Shown here in pieces: positions 37,759-46,730 of a stretch of 64,000 nucleotides of DNA; position 1 is the stretch's first letter, and every line of letters begins with the position of its first letter. The position numbers were made by a program, and so were the translations under genes. The notes beneath the pieces are model-generated. The model ran no database searches. It was given only the letters and a program-made list of their open reading frames with translations, and was not told the origin of the DNA. Origin of the DNA: Coralloluteibacterium stylophorae (GTDB lineage: Bacteria; Pseudomonadota; Gammaproteobacteria; Xanthomonadales; Xanthomonadaceae); assembly GCF_018122625.2 (NCBI RefSeq), contig NZ_JAGQFT020000002.1:186001-250000 (forward strand), given 5' to 3'.

Positions 37759-38376
37759 TCAGAACAACCCGCGCATCCAGTCGATGGTGTGCTCGATCGC
37801 GCGGATCACCTGGTTCGACAGCACGATGCAGGCGGCGATCTCGATCAGCCCCAGGCACCACGCCACCGCGAGGACGACGCCGTCGCGTTCGATCAGGGCC
37901 ACGCAGAAGGCGAGCAGGACCAGGCCGAAGGGATAGTTGGTCAGCGGGATCGGCAGCGCCAGCAGGATCCCCAGCACCAGCAGGAGCAGGCCGGTGAAGA
38001 ACTTCGCGCTGGGGGTGAACATGACTTCGGCGCGGGGCCGGCTCACCCGCTCGAGGCGCGCCAGCCAGGGCGCCATGCGGTCGCGGAAGCGCTGGATCCT
38101 GCCGCGGCGCACGCCGCGCCGCAGCAGGAAGCCCGGCAGCCACGGATGCGGCAGCAGGACCAGGAGCTGGACGCCGACCAGGCTCACCAGTGGCCCGGCC
38201 ACCGCGCCCACGCCGACCGGCAGGGGGATGAAGCTCAGCAGCGTCGCGGCCAGCAGGAGCACCCCGAAGGCGCGCGCGCGGAACTCGTCGAGCAGCCAGT
38301 CGAGCGTCACCGTCTCGCGCGGTTCGCCGGTGGCGACGACCTCCAGCAGGGCGCGCGTACTCAGTGGCTCGGACAT
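37759..38376 (-). CDS. ExoD-family membrane protein
   Basis: Encodes 205 residues from ATG 38376; a TTG at 38406 would add ten. Four to five hydrophobic segments are visible, starting at FGVLLLAATLLSFIPLPVG and ending with VLAVAWCLGLIEIAACIVL. The segment SFIPLPVGVGAVAG and the final GLVLLAFCVALIERDGV fit the ExoD family (exopolysaccharide synthesis and alkali tolerance in rhizobia). The function in this organism is not known. It lies 61 bases after the CNNM gene on the same strand. Confidence 0.8.
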   Translation of the reverse strand: MSEPLSTRALLEVVATGEPRETVTLDWLLDEFRARAFGVLLLAATLLSFIPLPVGVGAVAGPLVSLVGVQLLVLLPHPWLPGFLLRRGVRRGRIQRFRDRMAPWLARLERVSRPRAEVMFTPSAKFFTGLLLLVLGILLALPIPLTNYPFGLVLLAFCVALIERDGVVLAVAWCLGLIEIAACIVLSNQVIRAIEHTIDWMRGLF

Positions 38377-38437
38377 GCGCGCAGAGTCTTGCTGCCGCAC
38401 GTTCAAGGCGGCATGAACCGCTTCGGCCTGCGGGTCG

Positions 38438-39772
38438 TCACGCCCCGTCGGCTGGCGCCGCTCCGGTGCCGGCGGCGCGCTGCACCAGCAGCTTGTCGAT
38501 CCGCGCGCCGTCGAGGTCGACGATCTCGAAGCGCCAGTCCTTCCAGTCGAAGGCCTCTCCGACCTGCGGAATCCGCCCCCACTGCGCGATCGCCATGCCG
38601 GCGAGCGTGTGGTAGTCGTGCTCGTCGCGGCCGGGGAACTCGCGCAGGTCGAGCAGCTCGCCGAGGTCGTCGATCGACAGCGCGCCGTCGACCAGCAGCG
38701 AGCCGTCCGCCCGGGTCACCACCTGCGCCTGGGCGCTGCCGCGCTCGCTGGCGCCCTGGCGCCCGACGATGGCGCCGAGCACGTCGTTGAGGGTCACCAT
38801 GCCCTGGATGTCGCCGTACTCGTCGACGACCAGGGCCAGGGTCTGCTCCTCCTCGCGGAAGATCTCGATCAGCTTCAGCGCCGGCGTCGACTCGGACACG
38901 AACAGCGTGTCGCGCAGCTGGGCGAAGAGGTCGCCGCCGCCGGCGTCGAGCCCACCGAGCAGCGACTTCACCTCCAGCACGCCGACGATGTCCTCCTCGC
39001 CGCCGCGCAGCACGGGGTAGCGCGAATACGGCGTGGCGCGCATGGTCGCCAGGTTCTCGGCGCGCGCGGCGCCGGCATCCAGCCAGACGATGCGCGTGCG
39101 CGGGGTCATCAGGCTGTCGGCGGTGCGGTCGCCCAGCCGCAGCACGCGCGTGGCCATGCTGCGCTCGTCGCGGTCGATCACGCCCTGGTGCTGGCTCTCC
39201 AGGAGCATCAGGTGGATCTCGTCCTCGGAGATGCGGCCGTCGCCGTCGCGTTCCAGGCGCAGGATCTTCATCAGCCCGCGCATCACCGTCGACAGCAGCC
39301 ACACCGCCGGCGCGGCGATGCGCGCCATCACGCCCATCGGCGCCGCCACCGCCATGGCCAGCTTCTCGGGCGCCAGCAGGGCGATGCGCTTGGGCAGCAG
39401 CTCGCCGACGATGATCGTGGAGAAGGTGATCAGCACGACCGCGATGGTCAGGCCGAGCCCCTCCGCCGAGAACCAGCCCTGCATCGGCGCCAGCGCCGGG
39501 ACCAGCCGCTCCAGGGCGGCGGCGATGCGCAGGCCGATCGCCTCGCCGCCGAACACGCCGGTGAGGATGCCGATCAGGGTGATGCCGACCTGCACGGTCG
39601 ACAGGAAGCGCTCCGGATGCTCGGCCAGGTCCGCAGCCATGCGCGCGCGCCGGCTCGTCTCGGCGAGCATGCGCAGGCGCGCCTTGCGCGCGGTGACGAC
39701 CGACATCTCGGACAGCGCGAAGAAGCCGTTCAGCAGGATCAGGACGGCGACGACGAGGATTTCGAGTGCCAT
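38438..39772 (-). CDS. CNNM/CorC-type transporter with CBS domains
   Basis: Encodes 444 residues. The N-terminal DUF21/CNNM domain (1-190) has four membrane segments with LNGFFALSEMSVVTARKARL, TVQVGITLIGILTGVFGGE and GELLPKRIALLAPEKLA, including the conserved Pro in the last helix. Two CBS domains follow (about 215-335; MTPRTRIVWLD, LVVDEYGDIQGMVTLNDVL), then a CorC_HlyC domain. Such proteins take part in Mg or Co efflux; they were once named hemolysins without support. The ATG 39772 is chosen over an upstream basic extension. Confidence 0.9.
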   Translation of the reverse strand: MALEILVVAVLILLNGFFALSEMSVVTARKARLRMLAETSRRARMAADLAEHPERFLSTVQVGITLIGILTGVFGGEAIGLRIAAALERLVPALAPMQGWFSAEGLGLTIAVVLITFSTIIVGELLPKRIALLAPEKLAMAVAAPMGVMARIAAPAVWLLSTVMRGLMKILRLERDGDGRISEDEIHLMLLESQHQGVIDRDERSMATRVLRLGDRTADSLMTPRTRIVWLDAGAARAENLATMRATPYSRYPVLRGGEEDIVGVLEVKSLLGGLDAGGGDLFAQLRDTLFVSESTPALKLIEIFREEEQTLALVVDEYGDIQGMVTLNDVLGAIVGRQGASERGSAQAQVVTRADGSLLVDGALSIDDLGELLDLREFPGRDEHDYHTLAGMAIAQWGRIPQVGEAFDWKDWRFEIVDLDGARIDKLLVQRAAGTGAAPADGA

Positions 39773-39963
39773 GGGCCGCCGGCGTCGCGCCTCGCAGGGC
39801 GTCTTGCCGGCACGGGATCTCCGGTGCGGAGCAGCGGCGTTCGCTGCGGCCGGCACTATGCCACAGGCGCGCGCGCGTTCGTCGGGACGGGCCGGACTGC
39901 CGCGATCATGTCGCAGCGCGGTAACATTCCGCGCCTTGGACTTTCCCGACGGGACCGCACCGC

Positions 39964-40593
39964 ATGTTTTCCCTCCAGGCCATGTTCGGCAAGGGCGACC
40001 GCTTCTACACCCTGCTCGAGGCGAGCGCGCAGGCGGCGCGCCAGAGCGCCCAGGCGCTCGGCGAACTGCTCGCGCAGCCGAGCGAGCTGCGTTCGCTGGA
40101 ACAGTTCAAGCTGGCCCGGCAGCGAGAGAAGAACCTCGCCGCCGAGATCAGCCTGGCGCTGGTGGACACCTTCGTGACCCCGCTGGAGCGCGAGGACATC
40201 GAGGGCCTGTCGGCGGCGCTCTACAAGATCCCCAAGCACGTGGAGAAGTTCGCCGAGCGCTGGGTGCTGGTTTCCGAACGCATCGGCGATGTCGACTTCA
40301 CCGCGCGCGCGGCGATGCTCGAGCGCGCCTGCACCGTGATCGAGGAAATGGTCGCGCTGCTGCGCAAGGGCATGCACATCGATCGCATGAAGGCGCTCAA
40401 CGACCGCCTGCAGGTGATCGAGGGCGAGGCCGACCGGCTGATCCTCGAGCTCTACCGCGACACCTACACCAACGAGATGGACCCGCTGTGCTACCTGCTG
40501 CGGCGCGACCTCTTCGAGCTCCTGGAGAAGGCGATCGACCGTTGCCGCGACGCCGGCAACGTCGTCTACACCGTCGTCCTCAAGAACAGCTGA
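39964..40593 (+). CDS. DUF47/PhoU-like protein (Pit accessory)
   Basis: Encodes 209 residues, nearly all helical, of the DUF47 family distantly related to PhoU. Family marks: FGKGDRFYTLLEASAQAA, EKNLAAEISLALVDTFVTPLEREDI and the D-x-x-x-L-x-x-x-I-E-x-x-AD helix (VIEGEADRLILELYRDTYTN). These proteins modulate Pit-type phosphate transporters; the pit gene follows after only 7 bases. A TAACAT -10-like box is at 39922-39927. Confidence 0.92.
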   Translation: MFSLQAMFGKGDRFYTLLEASAQAARQSAQALGELLAQPSELRSLEQFKLARQREKNLAAEISLALVDTFVTPLEREDIEGLSAALYKIPKHVEKFAERWVLVSERIGDVDFTARAAMLERACTVIEEMVALLRKGMHIDRMKALNDRLQVIEGEADRLILELYRDTYTNEMDPLCYLLRRDLFELLEKAIDRCRDAGNVVYTVVLKNS

Positions 40594-40600
40594 GCCGCCC

Positions 40601-41728
40601 GTGCTGACGCTCCTGATCCTGGTGATCCTGGCGGCCCTGGTGTTCGAGTACATCAACGGCTTCCACGACACGGCCAACTCCATCGCCACCGTCGTCGCGA
40701 CCAAGGTGCTCTCGCCGATGCAGGCGGTGGGCCTGGCCGCCGCGACCAACCTGATCGGCGCACTGATCGGCACCGCGGTGGCCAAGACCATCGCCTCCGG
40801 GCTGATCGACACCGGCGTGGTCGAGGTGACCTCGCAGGTGATCCTGTGCGCGCTGCTCGGCGGCATCGTCTGGAACCTGATCACCTGGTGGCTGGGGCTG
40901 CCGTCCTCCTCCAGCCATGCGCTGATCGGCGGGCTCTGCGGGGCGGCGCTGGGCGCGGCCGACAACAACTGGCACGCCATCATCTGGTCGGTGCCGGTCG
41001 ATCCGCTGTTCAGGAGCCAGGGCATCGTGTGGAAGGTCATCGTGCCGATGGTCACCTCGCCGGTGCTGGGCTTCGTCGCCGGCTTCGTGCTGATGGGCGC
41101 GCTGTTCGGGCTCATCGCGCTGTGCGCGCGGGGCGGGCGGCGCCTGGCGCGTGCGGTGCGGCCGCGCTGGGTCAACGCCTTCTTCGGCAAGGCGCAGATC
41201 GCCAGCGCCGGCTACATGGGCTTCGCCCACGGCCTCAACGACGCGCAGAAGACCATGGGCATCATCGCCCTGGCCCTGATCAGCGCCCAGGCCGCGGGCA
41301 CGCTGGACGACCTGCCGTGGCTGCTGGCCTTCCTGCACCCGTCGCCGGAGGCCATGGCCTCCGGTGACATCGACCTGTGGATCAAGATCACCTGCGCGCT
41401 GGTGATGGCCGCGGGCACCGCCGCCGGCGGCTGGCGGATCATCAAGACGCTGGGCCACAAGATGGTCAAGCTTCACCCCATCCACGGCTTCGCCGCGGAG
41501 ATCAGCGCGGCCTCGGTGATCACCTTCGCCTCCTCGCTGGGCATCCCGGTCTCGACCACGCACAACATCTCCGCCGCGATCATGGGCGTGGGCTCGGCCA
41601 AGCGCTTCAACGCGGTGAAGTGGGGCGTGGTCGAACGCATGCTGTGGGCGTGGGTGCTGACCCTGCCGGCGGCGGGGCTGGTCGCCTGGCTGCTGGTGCG
41701 CGGCCTGCGCCTGGCCGGCTGGGCCTGA
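40601..41728 (+). CDS. low-affinity inorganic phosphate transporter (PiT family)
   Basis: Encodes 375 residues with about ten membrane helices. The two PiT signature repeats are clear: EYINGFHDTANSIATVVAT near the start and GFAHGLNDAQKTMGIIAL in the second half, with PSSSSHALIGG and PVSTTHNISAAIMGVG as the matching loop motifs. It is shorter than E. coli PitA (499) by lack of the central loop, as in many DUF47-linked transporters. The start is GTG 40601. It imports metal-phosphate with protons. Confidence 0.95.
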   Translation: MLTLLILVILAALVFEYINGFHDTANSIATVVATKVLSPMQAVGLAAATNLIGALIGTAVAKTIASGLIDTGVVEVTSQVILCALLGGIVWNLITWWLGLPSSSSHALIGGLCGAALGAADNNWHAIIWSVPVDPLFRSQGIVWKVIVPMVTSPVLGFVAGFVLMGALFGLIALCARGGRRLARAVRPRWVNAFFGKAQIASAGYMGFAHGLNDAQKTMGIIALALISAQAAGTLDDLPWLLAFLHPSPEAMASGDIDLWIKITCALVMAAGTAAGGWRIIKTLGHKMVKLHPIHGFAAEISAASVITFASSLGIPVSTTHNISAAIMGVGSAKRFNAVKWGVVERMLWAWVLTLPAAGLVAWLLVRGLRLAGWA

Positions 41729-41738
41729 CCGCGCGGCC

Positions 41739-42107
41739 ATGAACGGGCGGCGCGCGTCGTGCGATGCCGCCGCCGCGCTGCGGCGCGCGCGCATCCTCGC
41801 CGCCGTCCGCGCCATTCCTCGCGGCCACGTCGCCGGCTACGGCGTCATCGCGCGCCGCGCCGGGTATCCGCGCCACGCGCGCCTGGTCGCGCGCATCCTG
41901 GCCGAGCATGAGGAGCCGGAGCTGCCCTGGCACCGGGTGCTGCGCGCCGACGGGCGCATCGCCTTCCCCGGGGGCAGCCGCGGCTTCCGCGAGCAGTGCC
42001 GGCGCCTGCGCGCCGAGGGCGTGCGCGTCGAGGCGGGTCGGGTGCGCATGCCGGATCCCGGCGAGGACCTGGACGCCGCGGTATGGGGCTGGGACGGCGC
42101 CGACTGA
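41739..42107 (+). CDS. alkyltransferase-like protein (ATL)
   Basis: Encodes 122 residues. It resembles the DNA-binding domain of O6-alkylguanine-DNA alkyltransferase, but the Cys of the P-C-H-R active site is replaced by Trp64 (ELPWHRVLRADGRIAF). ATL proteins cannot remove the alkyl group; they bind the lesion, flip the base and channel it to nucleotide-excision repair. The nucleotide-flipping Tyr34 (AGYGVIARRAG) and Arg finger region (HARLVARIL) are present. It lies 10 bases after the pit gene. Confidence 0.9.
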   Translation: MNGRRASCDAAAALRRARILAAVRAIPRGHVAGYGVIARRAGYPRHARLVARILAEHEEPELPWHRVLRADGRIAFPGGSRGFREQCRRLRAEGVRVEAGRVRMPDPGEDLDAAVWGWDGAD

Positions 42108-42184
42108 GTGGCGCGTCAGCAATCGCCCACGGGCGGCCGGCTATGATGGCGCGGCCCCTTCACAAACCGGACCGCGCCCGCCGC

Positions 42185-42814
42185 ATGTTCAAGAACATCC
42201 CGCCCGTCACCCAGGCCCTGCTGTGGAGCAACGTCATCGTCTTCCTGCTGCAGCAGGTCGCCGGCGGCATGTTCCGCGGATTCGAGCTGTGGCCGCTGGT
42301 CTCCGGCATGGCGATGGAGTCGAACTTCCTGCCCTGGCAGTTGGTCACCTATGCCTTCCTGCACGGCAGCTTCGGCCACCTGTTCTTCAACATGCTCGCG
42401 CTGTTCATGTTCGGCGCGCCGCTGGAGTACACCTGGGGCAACCGCCGCTTCGCGACCTTCTACTTCGTCTGCGTGGTCGGCGCCGGCATCACCCATCTGG
42501 TCGTGACCGCGCTGCTGGGCCTGCCCGGCCTGCCCACGGTCGGCGCCTCCGGCGGCGTCTACGGCCTGCTGCTGGCCTACGGCATGCTGTTCCCCCGGCA
42601 GCGGGTCATGCTGCTGTTCCCGCCGATCCCGATGGAGGCGCGGACCCTGGTCATCGTGTTCGGCGCGCTCGCCTTCCTGATGGGCATCACCGGGGCCGGC
42701 GGCAACATCGCCCACTTCGCCCACCTGGGCGGCATGCTGTTCGGCTGGCTGCTGATCCGCTACTGGCGCGGCCAGCCGCCGTTCCGGCCGCGCGGGCCGC
42801 GGCGCTTCCACTGA
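42185..42814 (+). CDS. rhomboid-family intramembrane serine protease
   Basis: Encodes 209 residues with six membrane helices. The catalytic Ser122 is in GASGGVYGLLLAYG and His180 in NIAHFAHLGGMLFGW. TYAFLHGSFGHLFFNMLALF is the conserved H-x-x-x-N helix region of the family. The ATG at 42185 (MFKNIPPVTQALLW) fits family starts; an ATG at 42143 would add 14 residues. Substrates are not evident. An MPCM-like motif VMLLFPPIPM in loop 4 is usual for this subgroup. Confidence 0.93.
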   Translation: MFKNIPPVTQALLWSNVIVFLLQQVAGGMFRGFELWPLVSGMAMESNFLPWQLVTYAFLHGSFGHLFFNMLALFMFGAPLEYTWGNRRFATFYFVCVVGAGITHLVVTALLGLPGLPTVGASGGVYGLLLAYGMLFPRQRVMLLFPPIPMEARTLVIVFGALAFLMGITGAGGNIAHFAHLGGMLFGWLLIRYWRGQPPFRPRGPRRFH

Positions 42815-42838
42815 GCCCCCCGAGACAAGGACGTCGAC

Positions 42839-43771
42839 ATGCACAACAGCCTTCCGCGCTTCCTGGCCCTGGCGTGCCTCGGGCTCGGTCTCGCCCTGAC
42901 GTCGGTGCCTGCGCCCGTGCATGCCGCGGAGGAGTGCGGGGGCGACGCCGGCGAGCGGTGCTACGACGCGGAACGGCTGTTCGATCCGGACGCCGATCCG
43001 CAGGCCCGCGCCGAGGCCTTCGCCGCGGCGCGGCGTGCGGCCGACGGCGGCGATGCCCGCGCGCAGTACTACGTCGGCACGCTCTATCGGCTCGGCATGG
43101 ATCATCCCGCCGCGCAGGTGGAGAGCGACCCGGCCAAGGCCCGGCTCTATCTCGCCAACGCCGCCGTGCATGGCCAGGTGCCGGCGATGGCGGGCATGGC
43201 CGAGCTGCATCTGGCGGCCGGCGAGCCGCTGGACGGGATGGTGTGGACGCAGGCGTTCGCCCACTACGAGAGGGTGGACGCCGAGCTGCGCGAGTATCCG
43301 GCCAGCGAGCGCCAGCCGTATGCGGCCAGCCTCGTGGCCCGGAGCTTCGCCGCGCTGGCGGCGACGGGGCCGGTCGACGAGAACCACGTCGGCGGCCTGT
43401 TCGCCGGCTTCATCGCCGACCGTGACGCCAGCATCCGCGCCGGCATCCTGGAGGAGGTCGCGCGCGGGCCGCTCGGCATGGAGTTCCGCTCGAAGCCGAC
43501 GGTGCAACTGCGGATGACCCGACCGCTTGAACTGCGGATGGGCCAGCCGGGCGCCGCCCTCTACATCGTTGGCGTGGACCGCGAGGGACGCATCGCGAAG
43601 GCGCTTACGGTGGACAGCCTTCCCGATACCGATTTCGCCCGCGGGCTGCGGCGCGCCCTGATGCGCGTGCGCTTCGATCCGGATCCGGATGCGGAGCCGC
43701 TGCGCTGGGCCGGACTGCCGCTGCAGTTCGACGACCAGACGGTCTCCCTGCGCAGGGACGAGTCGCCCTGA
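42839..43771 (+). CDS. secreted protein with Sel1-like repeats
   Basis: Encodes 310 residues. The signal peptide (MHNSLPRF...PAPVHA) is followed by a Cys pair (EECGGDAGERC). Helical repeats of the Sel1/TPR type follow: FAAARRAADGGDARAQYYVG and YLANAAVHGQVPAMAGMAEL. The C-terminal part (about 220-305) is a beta-rich region with VGVDREGRIAKALTVDSLPD resembling the C-terminal domain of TonB-like proteins, where x-x-D-G-R-V-x-x-x-x-V-x-x-S is usual. Function unknown; it may act in the periplasm on protein contacts. Confidence 0.7.
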   Translation: MHNSLPRFLALACLGLGLALTSVPAPVHAAEECGGDAGERCYDAERLFDPDADPQARAEAFAAARRAADGGDARAQYYVGTLYRLGMDHPAAQVESDPAKARLYLANAAVHGQVPAMAGMAELHLAAGEPLDGMVWTQAFAHYERVDAELREYPASERQPYAASLVARSFAALAATGPVDENHVGGLFAGFIADRDASIRAGILEEVARGPLGMEFRSKPTVQLRMTRPLELRMGQPGAALYIVGVDREGRIAKALTVDSLPDTDFARGLRRALMRVRFDPDPDAEPLRWAGLPLQFDDQTVSLRRDESP

Positions 43772-43780
43772 CCGGTTCCG

Positions 43781-46618
43781 TCAGCGTCCGCGCAGGGCGG
43801 TGAGGAAGTCGCCGCCGACCACCAGGCGCAGCGCGTCGAGGCGCGGTCGCGCGTTAGGCAGGACGGCCAGCACGGCATCGCGCTCGGCCTCGAGCGCGGC
43901 GATCTCGTCGGGATGCACGGCGGGATTGACGCGCGCCAGCGCGCGCAGGCGCTCCAGTTCCGCCGCGTAGCGCGCTTGCGCCACCGCGAGCGCTCCTGCG
44001 ATACATGCCTCGACCTGCTCCTGCACGGCGGCGTGCGCGCCGTCGAGCATCTTCGGCACCAGGGTCGTGAGTGCCTTGCGGTAGGGCGAGAGGTCGATGT
44101 CGCGGTCGCCGGCGCGCAGGCGGGCCACGTCCGACGGCGCGAACTCCGACCGCACCGCCAGGCGCGTGTCGACGGCCGCGCGCAGCGGCGTCGGCGGCAG
44201 CAGGCGCTCGATCGCCAGCGCACGCGGCGCCACGCACTCGAGCACGTAGACCGCTTCCAGCACCGCGCTGCGCGGCGGCAGCGTGGCGTCGACCAGGAAG
44301 GCGGCATTGCCGCCGTCGCCGGAGAGCAGCAGGTCCTGCGCGGCGAGCACCAGCGGATGGTCGGGACGCAGGAACAGCAGGTCGTCGCGGGCCAGCGCGA
44401 GCGCGCGGTCGAAGGTCGCCTGGCGCTTGCCCGCGGCGAGCTCGGGCAGGCCATCGACGGTGACGTACTCGGGATCGAGCAGCCACTGCGCGCCGCCCAG
44501 GGGCTCGTGCTGGACGCCGAACTGTTCCAGCAGGCGTAGCGGGTAGTCGTCGTCCGCCGATCCGGCGTCGGCGTCGGCCACCGCCTGCAGCAGGGCGCCG
44601 GCCTCGGCGCCGCGCTGGCTGGCGAGCTCCAGCAGCCGGTCGCGGCCGCGGGCGATCGCCTCGGCGAGCTCGGCGTGCGTCGCGCGGGTGTCGGCGACGA
44701 GCGCCTCGAAGGCGTCGCCGCCGGCGTCGAGCGCCTGCCCGACGAGGGCGTGCCCGTAGCGCCGGGCCAGTTCGCGTCCGTCGGCGACCGGTGCGGTGAA
44801 GGCGTCGAGCGCCTCGTGATACCAGCGCAGCAGGCAGGCCTGCGGGCTGCCGGCGACGGCGGCGGCGTGCAGGTGCACGTCGCCGCGCTGGCCGATGCGG
44901 TCGAGGCGGCCGATGCGCTGCTCGAGCACGTCCGGGTCCAGCGGCAGGTCCCAGAACAGCAGGTGCTGCGCGAACTGGAAGTTGCGGCCCTCCGCCCCGA
45001 CCTCGGACGCCAGCAGCACGCGCGCGCCATCGGGCTCGGCGAACCAGGCCGCATTGCGGTCGCGCTGCAGCAGGCTCATGTCGTCGTGGAAACGGGCCAC
45101 CGCGAGGTCGGCGCGCGTGCGCAGCATCTCCTCCAATGCCTGCACGCGGGCGCGGGTGCGGCACAGGACCAGCACCTTGGCGGGCGCGAGCTCCTCGAGG
45201 GTGCGCAGCAGCCAGTCGGTGCGCGGGTCGCGCGCGTAGTCGGCAGCGGTCTCGGCGCGGCGGCCGGCGTCGGCCTCGAACTCCTCGCGCAGGCGCGCGG
45301 CGGCCGCGCCATCGTCGCCCGCCGGCAGCGTCTCCAGGTGGGCGACGCGCCGCGGGAAGCCGCCGACCGCGGCGCGGCGGTTGCGCACCATCACGCGGCC
45401 GGTGCCATGGCGGTCGATCAGTGCGTCCAGCAGTTCCTCGCGCGCCGCGGCGTCGCCGGCCGCCGTCTGCAGCCGGGCGTCCACGGCCGCCGCATCCTGC
45501 TGCAGCAGGCGGGCCAGCAGCGCACGCTGGGTGGCGTCGGGTGCCGCGCCCTCGACGATGCGCTCGACCAGCGCCGAGAGCGCGACCCACTCCGCCTGCT
45601 CGGCGACGAAGGCGTCCAGCTCGGCGTAGCGGGCCGGGTCGAGCAGGCGCAGCCGCGCGAAATGGCCGGCCTGGCCGAGCTGCTCGGGCGTCGCGGTCAG
45701 CAGCAGCACGCCGGGCGTCGCCGCGGCGAGGCGCTCGACCAGGCGGTAGCCCGCGCTCGCGCCGTCCGGCGACCAGGCGAGGTGGTGGGCCTCGTCGACC
45801 AGCAGCAGGTCCCAGCCGGCAGCGGTCGCGGCCTCGGCGCGCGCGGCGTCGCGGGCCAGCCAGTCGACGCTGGCGAGCACGCATTGCGCGTCCTCGAAGG
45901 GGTTGGTGCCCGGCGCGGCGGCCTCGAGCGCCGCGCAGCGCTCGGCGTCGAACACCGCGAAGGCGAGGTTGAAGCGGCGTACCAGCTCGACGAACCACTG
46001 GTTGACCAAGCTGTCGGGGGTGAGCACCAGCACGCGGCGGGCGCGCCCGCTGGCGAGCTGCTGCGCGGCGATCAGGCAGGCTTCGATGGTCTTGCCGAGG
46101 CCGACCTCGTCGGCCAGCAGCAGGCGCACCGGGCGCCGTGCGGCGGCGAGCTCGGCGATGCGCAGCTGGTGGGGAATGAGATCGACGCGCGCGCCGAGCA
46201 CGCCGAAGCCCGGATCCGCCTGCGCGCGGGCGCGCTGTTCGAGCGCCTCCACGCGGAATTCGAAGCGGTCGTTGCGGTCGACCTGGCCCGCGAGCAGGCG
46301 GCGGTCGGCGAGCGCCAGAGGTTGCTCGGCATCGAGCGCCCCCTCGTGCACCTCGTCGCCCTCGATGCGGTAGACGAACAGGCCGTCGCGTTCCTCGACG
46401 GTCTCGACCGTGCGCTCGCGGCCGTCGACCCAGACGCGTTCGCCGGAGCGGAACTCCGCGCGTATCAGCGGCGCTCCCGTCAGGGCGTACTGGCGGATCT
46501 CGCCGCTGCCGGTGAAGACGATCTGCACGCTGCGCCCCATCAGGCGCAGCACGGTGCCCAGGCCCAGCTCGGGCTCGGCCGCGCTCGACCAGCGCTGGCC
46601 CGGAACGAAGGAAGTCAT
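43781..46618 (-). CDS. rapA: RNA polymerase-associated ATPase RapA
   Basis: Encodes 945 residues. RapA is a Swi2/Snf2-type translocase that recycles RNA polymerase after transcription. The N-terminal Tudor-like part starts FVPGQRWSSAAEPELGLGTV. The ATPase motifs are LLLADEVGLGKTIEACLIA (I), VLTPDSLVNQWFVELVRRF (Ia), LLLVDEAHHLAW (II, DEAH), LLLTATPEQLGQAGHFARLR (III), VLLASEVGAEGRNFQFA (V) and EQRIGRLDRIGQ (VI), all intact. The ATG 46618 gives the family N terminus. It converges with the Sel1-type gene with 9 bases between. Confidence 0.95.
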   Translation of the reverse strand: MTSFVPGQRWSSAAEPELGLGTVLRLMGRSVQIVFTGSGEIRQYALTGAPLIRAEFRSGERVWVDGRERTVETVEERDGLFVYRIEGDEVHEGALDAEQPLALADRRLLAGQVDRNDRFEFRVEALEQRARAQADPGFGVLGARVDLIPHQLRIAELAAARRPVRLLLADEVGLGKTIEACLIAAQQLASGRARRVLVLTPDSLVNQWFVELVRRFNLAFAVFDAERCAALEAAAPGTNPFEDAQCVLASVDWLARDAARAEAATAAGWDLLLVDEAHHLAWSPDGASAGYRLVERLAAATPGVLLLTATPEQLGQAGHFARLRLLDPARYAELDAFVAEQAEWVALSALVERIVEGAAPDATQRALLARLLQQDAAAVDARLQTAAGDAAAREELLDALIDRHGTGRVMVRNRRAAVGGFPRRVAHLETLPAGDDGAAAARLREEFEADAGRRAETAADYARDPRTDWLLRTLEELAPAKVLVLCRTRARVQALEEMLRTRADLAVARFHDDMSLLQRDRNAAWFAEPDGARVLLASEVGAEGRNFQFAQHLLFWDLPLDPDVLEQRIGRLDRIGQRGDVHLHAAAVAGSPQACLLRWYHEALDAFTAPVADGRELARRYGHALVGQALDAGGDAFEALVADTRATHAELAEAIARGRDRLLELASQRGAEAGALLQAVADADAGSADDDYPLRLLEQFGVQHEPLGGAQWLLDPEYVTVDGLPELAAGKRQATFDRALALARDDLLFLRPDHPLVLAAQDLLLSGDGGNAAFLVDATLPPRSAVLEAVYVLECVAPRALAIERLLPPTPLRAAVDTRLAVRSEFAPSDVARLRAGDRDIDLSPYRKALTTLVPKMLDGAHAAVQEQVEACIAGALAVAQARYAAELERLRALARVNPAVHPDEIAALEAERDAVLAVLPNARPRLDALRLVVGGDFLTALRGR

Positions 46619-46730
46619 CCCGCCATTGTAGTGCCCCGTCGCGGCCACGGGGCGGGATTCCGCGACGGTGCGGGGCGATCTCCGGGCCGGAAGTCGCCCC
46701 TCGGCGGCGGGCGCGCGGCCCGCTGCCGAC

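Noticed and set aside
38438..39772. Hemolysin, as the CorC/HlyC family is often named.
   Set aside because: The CNNM-CBS-CorC layout fits a metal transport role; the hemolysin name has no support in sequence.
43781..46618. The Snf2-type helicase as part of a defence system (DISARM or similar).
   Set aside because: Motifs and N terminus fit RapA, length is right and no methylase, nuclease or other defence genes are near.
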